64,000 nucleotides of DNA, from the NCBI GenBank assembly GCA_010279815.1, contig QEOQ01000316.1:1446627-1510626 (forward strand). Reading direction: 5' to 3'. Under the pieces are notes generated by a model, which searched no databases, was not told the origin of the DNA, and worked only from the letters and a program-made list of their open reading frames with translations. Both the position numbers and the translations under genes were made by a program. Source of the DNA: Brachionus plicatilis. Lineage: Eukaryota > Rotifera > Eurotatoria > Ploima > Brachionidae. Position 1 is the stretch's first letter, and each line of letters opens with the position of its first letter. Below, one piece after another: positions 57,023 through 64,000 of the stretch.

Positions 57023-57804
57023 AATAACTTCTGACTGTGGTTCAGCACTTTGTTCCATAGAAGGAGATTTTGGTAGTGTGATTACGACCTGTCTGTACAA
57101 TCAAATAACACAAAAAAATGACCATTGTTCTAAAACCTTAAAAACTTGGGTGGTTTATGTTTTTATCGAAAAACTTTTGATATATTTAAGGCATTATCTT
57201 AAAATTTTGTACACATATTTAGTTGAATTTAAGCTTTTAAAATAAATATCTTTATAAAATAAAATCTTTTATTTAGTCTTGATTTTCAGTATTTTTCCTA
57301 CTCCAGAAATTAACATTTATTTATTTATCTATTTTATTTATTAAATTAGAGTTTAATTTCCATGAAATAAGATTTACATATGTATAAAATGGCTAGAAAA
57401 TTTAAAATACAATTGAATGTCTTATTTATCATTTATACATTTCTAAAAATTACACATTTTATAACATACCCAAATAGGTAGGAAAAAAGTGTTTTCAACT
57501 TTTCCTTTTTTTCGGTTTATTTTGGATAATCATTTTAAGGATTTTATAAATATTTAACAAAACTTCAAATAAAAATAATTACCTTAAAAACTTATTCGGA
57601 TGTAAGAAATATTATTGTATTTACAGATTCTTCAAGATCGATCACCTAGTATGGTAATTTTGTTTTGTGGAAAAAAAATGTAAAAGGAAAAAAAGGGTGC
57701 ATTGTGGCAGAACCTTAAAAGTTGTTTTTTCGATATTTTGGTGTTATTTGATTTTATCTTCTCGAAAACTAGACAGAAAATTACAATCAATTGCTCATTT
57801 CAAT

Positions 57805-57954
57805 TGTAATGTTTACATTAGTACCTTTGGATCCGTCTATTCGATCTCTCTCGTTGGACGTATTGGAGCATGTAATTATGCTCCATCATAACTTAAACGT
57901 TCATGGTTAAGTTAATTAACTCCAGTGATATCTTCAAAGATGTCGCTATATCAC
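57805..57954 (+). repeat. Solo LTR-like repeat
   Basis: TGTAATGTTTACATTAGTAC to GATGTCGCTATATCAC, about 150 bp, matching the two halves of the repeat at 36510-36624 and 37621-37668. It supplies the empty site for the insertion at 36625. No flanking duplication was recognised. Confidence 0.65.
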
Positions 57955-58042
57955 GTTAATCATAAAAAAAATTCTCTACAAAAAGATATATTAAACTTGC
58001 AACTTTTATATGGTGTCTTGTAAGGACAACCTAGGTCACAAG

Positions 58043-58423
58043 CAGAGTTGTTCCTCAAGTCGCTATTTTTCAAGTCTTTCGACCAAAAAGTCAAGTCAAG
58101 TCTTAACTTGACTCGATTTTTTTTATATTTTTCAAAAGATTATTTTATAAATTTATAATTTTTTGGTTAACAAAATGATTCAATTAAAAATGTAAACGTT
58201 AAAAAGATTTTAGAGAATAAAAAATCTAAATTCAATTTTTACATAAACTATAATTTAGTAAAAATAAAATCAGACAAAACATCAACTCAAGTTACTTTTT
58301 AACTTTTTCCTGTAAAAAATAAAATCAAGTCAAGTCGTGACTTGACTTTTTACTGAAAAAAAAATTCAAGTCAAGTCGTGACTTGGACTTGACTTGAGAC
58401 TTGAGACTTGATGAACAACTCTG
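58043..58423. mobile_element. hAT-type MITE, second copy
   Basis: The ends are CAGAGTTGTTCCTCAAGTC and GACTTGATGAACAACTCTG. The flanks GTCACAAG (58035-58042) and GTCACAGG (58424-58431) match at 7 of 8 bases. Subterminal regions are repeats of CAAGTC/GACTTG. Same end structure as the MITE at 2913-3431 but without the 41-bp array. Confidence 0.8.
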
Positions 58424-58614
58424 GTCACAGGTAGGGATCAATTAATAGACCAGAGTGAACTAATTTTGAAAAAAAAGTATCAATAATAATTATTAAAATG
58501 TCAATTTTAGAAACCAGTAGTGTTGGGCGGCGGCAGACCAACCGTGAAATGGCCGGCCAAATTTTAGAAAACCGTGAGGTGGCCGGTCGACTATCAGCCA
58601 AAATGAAAACCGAA

Positions 58615-59345
58615 TTTTCTCTTGATGATATTTTCTCTATGTTAAATATTTTAACTGAAAAATTTTGGGCATATTTATACCGAATTTTCAAATGATATCA
58701 AAAATAATAATATGAAAAATTTAATGAATAAATAAAGAAATGGAATAGAAGTAATTTTAATTTTTTTTCAGCTTTTTCTAAAAAAATAACTCCAAAACTC
58801 AATAAAAGTTTATTGTATTTAATTACCATTAATTGTTTTTTTATGATTTTAGTTAAAAAATAATTATCCGTATGGATAATTATTAAGTAAACAGCAAAAT
58901 TCAGATAATTAGTAAAAAATGTTTCAAAAATTTGAACTTTTATAAAAATTTTGTTGATTTACAACAGGTATTGTTTTTTCGAAATATTTATGTTGTTGTC
59001 TTTTAAACATAACCGTTTTTAAAAATAATTTTAGATTTCAATTATGTGTCAACAAAAATTGAAAAAGAAATTGTTTAATTTACATTTAAAATTAAATTTA
59101 TGTAAAATGCATTAATTTAAAATAACTCAAATCATTAAAAAACAATTAATGGTAAATAAATACAATAAACTTCTATTGAGTTTTGGAGTTATTTTTTTAG
59201 AAAAAGCTGAAAAAAAATTAAAATTACTTCTATTCAGTTTCTTTATTTTTTCATTAAATTTTTCATATTATTATTTTTGATATCATTTGAAAATTCGGTA
59301 TTAATATGCCCAAAATTTTTCAGTTTAAATATTTTACATATCAAG
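58615..59345. mobile_element. Long-inverted-repeat element abutting lectin copy 3
   Basis: Left arm about 58642-58845 and right arm about 59135-59336 are inverted copies (for example ACTGAAAAATTTTGGGCATA against TATGCCCAAAATTTTTCAGT). The spacer is about 290 bp. The right arm ends only about 30-40 bp before the ATG of lectin copy 3, so its promoter or 5' UTR must lie in or across the repeat. Confidence 0.8.
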
Positions 59346-59372
59346 AGAAAAAGAAAGAAATTTAAACTAAAA

Positions 59373-60348
59373 ATGAAATCAATCTGGCAAATAATGATGA
59401 TGGTCACATTTTCAATGCATTTTAAACCAAAATTTTGTCAAAACATGAATCAATTTGAAAAGCTTTTGATAAATGGATCAACAGACTTGACTGTGTCTGA
59501 ACAATTTAGAGGCGCATATTCCTTCTACACTGTTCAAAGCTTGAGTCTTTTAAAATGTGCCTCTTTTTGTTCTATAAACAATAATTGTCTAATTTTTTCG
59601 ATAAAAAAATCTGAAAATAATTCCGAATGTGAATTTTTTTCTTCTCAAAATTTGGATGAATCTGAAATAATTTCAAAAAGCTATTCATCTGTTTACAGAA
59701 AAAAACTTAATAATTTAGAGACAACTATTACAACTACAACATCCACTACTACAATAACCACAACAACAACAACCGCTGACTATACTTGTCTTGGTGACGA
59801 TTGCTCGTGTTTTGATAGCATGAGGTGATATAAAAATATTTTTTTTGTCTGAAAAATAATTTAAAATTTCAATTTTTAGTTATTTTTCAAAATCTTTAAA
59901 TAAATGTGTAAAATGTAGAGATGGTTGGACAGCATACACAAGTATTTGCTATCAGGGATTCAGTAGTGTTCAAAAATGGCAAGACTTTGTCGACTACTGT
60001 TCTTCCCTTAATTCATCACTCTTGATTGCAGACACTTCTGAAAAATTTGATTTCTTTAGACCAATATCAAAAGATCTTACTACAGCTAGTGGAAATCACC
60101 GTACTTGGGTAAATCATTGGTTTTATTTCAATTTATTTATTTTATTTGAAATTAAGGTTTATGCTAAATATGATGTTATTGGAGTTTACCAATGGAATAA
60201 TTTGAACACAATTAATTCATCGTTTTTTTTTAATGGATTAATAACTAGTTTTACTGGATGTTTTTGTTATGACACATTTTCTAGTTCTCTATTATCTATC
60301 ACAACGTGTACTACTTCTTCAAATGGTATATGTGAATATGGTGATTAA
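59373..60348 (+). CDS. Secreted PAN-like/Thr-rich/C-type-lectin-like protein, copy 3
   Basis: Exons 59373-59824, 59880-60108 and 60157-60348 join in phase to 290 aa. Same layout as copies 1 and 2, but the Thr linker is 6 residues shorter. Exon 2 has a few substitutions (YTSICYQ, QKWQDFVDYC). Exon 3 differs from copy 2 at about 14 of 63 residues, again in the segment after GVYQW. The 3' flank is similar to that of copy 2. An in-frame upstream ATG is not conserved in the other copies, so the ATG at 59373 was chosen. Confidence 0.85.
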
Positions 60349-61447
60349 TTTTGTTTAGTTCACAATCAAATTTGGCGTAAACAAAATTATGAAAAATCGT
60401 TTTGATTTTACCAAATTTTAATCATTTTTTAACACAAATAAAATAATTATTAGTAGCAACTGAAACAGTTTTGGAATTTTATTTTAATGAAAATATTTAC
60501 AGAATTCATTTTGTGAAAAATTTTGAATATTTTAACTTGAATATCCTTTTTATTAATTCATATTATTTTGGATGAATGATTTTTTAAAGAATTTAAATAA
60601 ATAAAGTGACACGATCAGACGTTAAATATAACTTGTTACTTAAAAAGAAAAGAGATTCAGTTTTTATTTCTTACCCTTTCGGTATGTTCATTAAAACTTT
60701 TTAAATTTCAAATTTTGAGAAAAAAACTAAAAATTATTTTTTTTTCATGATTTTTAAAAAATTACTTTTGTATTATTATTTTTGGATATTATCTTGTTCA
60801 TCAGTCATTATATTTTTTTCGAAGCAGACACCCTTCTTTACAGATAATCCCTAAAAGCGAGAACCAAGAGCCCTGGTAAGCCAATCTGCACCCATTTATG
60901 TTTGTCTATTTTTATTATGGATTATAATTACAAATTGGTTAAGGCCTTTTTGGAACTAAAAAATGACCTTCAAAGTCTATGATATCAATAAGTGAAAAAA
61001 AACTCCATAATTCATTGTAAAGCTTAGAATATATACAATAATATAAGTTGAAGGGAGATTCCCAGGCTGTTCAGAACGGATCACTCTTTTCATCACCCAG
61101 CCTTCATTTAATTTGACATAAAAAATGAATTTCTAATAAATATTTAATAAGTTAAATTAAGTATAAAATTGAATTTTTTAAGAACATAAAATAAAAGCAG
61201 TAGAATTGCGATTGAAAAAATACACTGAAATGTAAAGTTTAGTGTAATCAACCCAAAAAAGTTTTTTTTTTTTTATAATTTTCCATCGTTAATTGTTGCT
61301 GCTCCTTAAATTGTATTTCAATATTCTTGAGTCATTTTTTTATCAGTTTATCTTTCAAATTTAAAGCGGAATTTTTATAAAAGGAAAGGAAAGTAAATTA
61401 AAAAGGAAAGTAATCATTTTACTAAAATATCAAATGTATTTTAGGGT
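60349..61447. other. AT-rich intergenic region
   Basis: About 1.1 kb with no recognised gene. Confidence 0.5.
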
Positions 61448-62000
61448 CCTTTTAGGGCAAATTGAAGTTTCAGATCAAATTTTAAGATCAAAAGGATCAT
61501 TTAAAATTTTAAAGCTAAAAAAATCTAATAATAATTTTTAAGAAATAAATACTAAGCATTACTAGACATGTTATGTCTAATAATGGTTCATTATCAAATT
61601 TACATCAAAATGATTGATCTCTAATTTATTTAAAAAAAACAATCAATATTTTAAATAATTCAGGTTAAGTTAATTCACAAATTCAAATTTATAACTTTTA
61701 TATCCATTCATTCAAACTGAAATAATTTTATTTTTCTACTTTAATAAACTTTAAATTTTAAAACAATTAATTTTTTTGTCTTTAAAAGTAAGTTTACATT
61801 CAAATCAATTAAAATATTTAAACCTACTAAATTTCAATAAAAAGGGACAATTTAAAATTTTAAATATGAAAATAAACTTGACATGACATGTCAAATAATT
61901 GATATGAAAAATTTATTTTTTCTCTATTATTAAAAAAAATATTACAATTTATATTTTGATCTTTTGATCTTGATCTCAAACTTCAATTTGCCTCCTTTTA
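61448..62000. mobile_element. MITE with GGCAAATTGAAGTTT ends
   Basis: The left end GGGCAAATTGAAGTTTCAGA and the right end CAAACTTCAATTTGCCTCC are inverted copies followed by GATCAAA/TTTGATC runs. About 550 bp, non-coding. Related in end sequence and length to 28763-29292. Confidence 0.75.
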
Positions 62001-62805
62001 GAGATATAATTTAATAAGAAAAGATTGAATTTATCGATTTCTACACAATTGTAAAAACGCTTTAAATAAGCAAGCATTATTATAAGTCTAATCGATTTTT
62101 TACTAATTGGAAGTTAAATCTTAAATAATGGAGAAAAATTTGTTTATAAGCCTTTTTAGATTAAAAAAAAATTGTAAATATAAAATATATTAGAATCAAA
62201 AAAGCCTAAATAAAAAAGATAGAGAAAAAAATTAAGCTTTAATTAATTAAAAATATAATAAGTTATTAAAAATTTTAAAGATACAGTTTCAAAACTAGAT
62301 TCAAGATTTTTTTTCCTTTCCTCTTATTTTCTTCATCTTTTCTTCTTCCTATACCTTTCATTTTCGTTACCTCTTTCATTCTTTTTCCTTTCCTTTCCTA
62401 TTCCTCCTCCTTCCCTTAAGAGAACTGGAAGAGGAAAAGAAAAGAAAGCGATCATGTTAGTTTTAATTTGTACTGTTGAAGTTTAATTGAAACAAGTAAT
62501 ATATTATATATTATATGCTAAAGTACCGTAAACTTTCGATTATAATTGCGCAATTATAGCAGAGCGAATGAATACTATTACATGTAATTGTTTCTAGAAA
62601 ACGGGTACTTTTTTAATGATATAATTACATGCAATTCTAACTTAAATTATTTAAAATAATTCAAAAAAATTAAAAAAAAAAAGCACCAGTTGAGACCGTG
62701 GATTTAGTGACAACCGATGAACAAATTTTACCTATTAATGGAACAAGCTACTGAAACTGAAAGGCAAAAAGAAGAACGTTTGAAAAACAAAGAAAAAATC
62801 AAGAG

Positions 62806-63225
62806 ATGCGTGTAAAGCTGTACGAAAATATTCAGAGGCAGGCAGAACAAAATATAACAAGAGGTCGAAGGACATTTCACAGCAAACCTGTTCCAAGCAT
62901 GCCTGTAAGCAATTTGGAAAACGAGCATTCAGATGACGAAAACTTAGGAAAAAATGATCAATCACAAAATAAAAATGATGGTAGAGATAGTGTTGAAATA
63001 AGAAGTAGTGGTGGTGTAAGTGGTAGTGATAGTGTTATAGAGAGTGGTAGGGGTACTGGAAGAGGAAGGGGGAGGGGGAGGAGCAGAGGTAGAGGTAGAG
63101 GAAGAGGTGGAAGAGGGGATAATAGCAAAAATATTGCTCACAATGAAACTTCTAAAACTAAAGGTGGAACTCAAAGAGGAAGAAAACGACTCCAGGGTTT
63201 AATCATTAATTTATTAAAATTTTAA
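62806..63225 (+). CDS. RG-rich ORF, 139 aa
   Basis: ATG ORF with a charged start (MRVKLYENIQRQAEQNI), a Ser/Gly/Asp middle and a long Arg-Gly tract (GRGRGRGRSRGRGRGRGG), ending with RGRKRLQGL. RG tracts bind RNA or, as GRGR cores, the minor groove of DNA. The codon frame continues upstream in an overlapping frame (62720-62816, QATETERQKEERLKNKEKI), suggesting a frameshift or truncated gene. Both flanks carry ATTGCGCAAT and ACATGTAA palindromes (62555-62640, 63345-63445), so it may be carried by a mobile element. Confidence 0.4.
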   Translation: MRVKLYENIQRQAEQNITRGRRTFHSKPVPSMPVSNLENEHSDDENLGKNDQSQNKNDGRDSVEIRSSGGVSGSDSVIESGRGTGRGRGRGRSRGRGRGRGGRGDNSKNIAHNETSKTKGGTQRGRKRLQGLIINLLKF

Positions 63226-63446
63226 TTTTGAATTTTTTAAGTTAATAATCATTAAATTTTTAAAATAAATGATTCGCTTTTTAGTTTTTTTAATATTTTT
63301 TTATATTACAAGTAATTATAGAGTTTTTCAGCTATTATTGCGCAATTAGTATTATAATTATTATAGCTAGACTTTTTGAAATAGCTTACATGTAAATGTA
63401 TTTCAAAAAAAAGTGCCAAAAACACGTTATTATTACATGTAACTAT

Positions 63447-63800
63447 TAGGGTTGGTCGACCGGTTCGAAACCGAACCAAATTTTTGAAACCAGTTTTTTT
63501 TTTCAAACTGGTTTATGAAACTGGTTTTTTTTTCAAGCCGGTTTTTCAAACCAGTTTTTTTTTACAAACCGGTTTATGAAACTGGTTTATTTTTCAAACC
63601 GGTTTTTGAAACTGGTTTTTTTTTCAAACCAGTTTTTGAAACCGGTTTTTTTTTCAAATCGGTTTATGAAACTGGTTTTTTTTTCAGACCGGTTTCTGAA
63701 ACCAGTTTTTTTTTTAAACCGGTTTTTGAAACCGGTTTTTTTTTACAAACCGGTTTATGAAACTGGTTTTTTTTACAAACCGGTTTATAAAACTGTTTTT
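63447..63800. repeat. 30-bp AAACCGGTTT minisatellite
   Basis: Alternating units built from AAACCGGTTT (or AAACTGGTTT) separated by T-runs and TTTATGA or TTTTTGA, with a period close to 30 bp and about 11 units. The motif is self-complementary, so the array is a chain of small palindromes. Translated ORFs through it (for example 63515-63760) only reflect the 10-codon period. Confidence 0.9.
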
Positions 63801-63808
63801 TTTTACAA

Positions 63809-64000
63809 TCTAATGTTAAAAAACTTACCCACAGTGACTCTAATTGAAATAAGTCAACTCTTTAACATGAGTTTGGAACTAGGCCAAGTGCCAAAATCCT
63901 GGAAAATAGCAACCATAACAATGATCCCTAAGAAATCTTCTCCTACTCAAGACCCAAATAACTATCGTCCAATTAGTATGACAAGTTGTCTTGGAAAGTT
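63809..64000 (+). pseudogene. LINE RT fragment running off the window
   Basis: Encodes NLMLKNLPTVTLIEISQLFN, QVPKSWKIATITMIPKKSS and NNYRPISMTSCLGK, colinear with ORF2 of LINE copy C around codon 490-545. It keeps Cys where copy C has the nonsense codon. The element begins abruptly next to the minisatellite and continues beyond the window, so intactness is unknown. Confidence 0.85.

Larger units (their letters stand above)
54648..57240 (+). pseudogene. Merlin/IS1016-type transposase gene, spliced, split by MULE 2
   Basis: Readable exons 54648-54747, 54805-55012 and 55067-55165 join in phase through two short GT/AG introns. They encode TWASYNKLSNLKDFKHKTVN, HSVHFIDPETGACTNRFESL and SYVDEFLWRF, the ISXO2-like/Merlin DDE signature (W..Y, VNHS..F.DP.TG..TN..E, Y.DEF.WR). 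The N-terminal catalytic Asp region is absent (a stop precedes). The last exon is interrupted by MULE 2 after AATAACTTC and resumes at 57032, with an open frame perhaps to 57240. Whether it was a transposon or a host gene derived from one is open. Confidence 0.75.

Noticed and set aside
58498..58695. 65-codon ORF with a GC-richer start
   Set aside because: It runs into the inverted-repeat arm; a short internal duplication (CCGTGA..TGGCCGG) and no family motif suggest non-coding DNA.
63515..63760. 81-codon repetitive ORF (FFKPVFETGF units)
   Set aside because: Direct product of the 30-bp minisatellite.

Overview
This window is animal nuclear DNA, very AT-rich, with one short assembly gap (ten Ns at 8238-8247). 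Most introns are about 45-60 bp with GT/AG ends. The host genes include radial spoke head 1, a furin/PC5-like convertase, integrin-linked kinase and LSG1. AT richness, tiny introns, a motile-cilium gene and abundant LINE, MULE, hAT and Merlin-like elements fit a monogonont rotifer such as Brachionus. That assignment is an inference from style, not proven.

Region 1 (1-19.1 kb, mostly host genes): RSPH1 3' part (+), a small unknown ORF (+), a Fur2/PC5-type proprotein convertase (+, seven exons in the long form and an apparent alternative 3' exon), two tandemly duplicated Ly6/three-finger GPI-type genes (-), an SLC5 sodium/solute symporter (-) and integrin-linked kinase (+, nine exons). Gaps and one long intron hold foldback and hAT-type MITEs and a 41-bp minisatellite.

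Region 2 (19.1-22.1 kb): two long-inverted-repeat elements and a LINE remnant.

Region 3 (22.4-31.9 kb): compact housekeeping block with LSG1 (-), a small Lys-rich protein (-), a BTB protein (+), a CINP homologue (-), a coiled-coil protein possibly related to BLOC1S5 (-), a secreted orphan (+) and a membrane LRR protein (-).

Region 4 (34-64 kb, accessory): three dispersed copies of a secreted PAN-like/Thr-rich/C-type-lectin-like gene (34.1, 40.9 and 59.4 kb), set among dense nested transposons. These include one nearly intact LINE with two ORFs and a single nonsense codon, at least five decayed LINE pieces, two intact MULE transposases each inside its element with a 9-bp target duplication (one in a LINE, one in a Merlin-type gene), a hAT remnant, an LTR-like repeat interrupted by a TIR element with AT-hook ORFs, a zinc-finger-carrying TIR element, several MITEs and an AAACCGGTTT minisatellite.

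Most notable: (1) the lectin trio is nearly identical through exons 1-2 and the introns but diverges sharply in exon 3, the C-terminal half of the lectin fold; (2) several small TIR elements carry short DNA-binding-type ORFs (AT-hook, basic, C2H2) instead of a transposase; (3) the convertase appears to have two alternative phase-compatible 3' ends (soluble short form, membrane-anchored Cys-rich long form) and an oddly GC-rich first exon. All homology calls are from motif recognition by eye; no database search was run.
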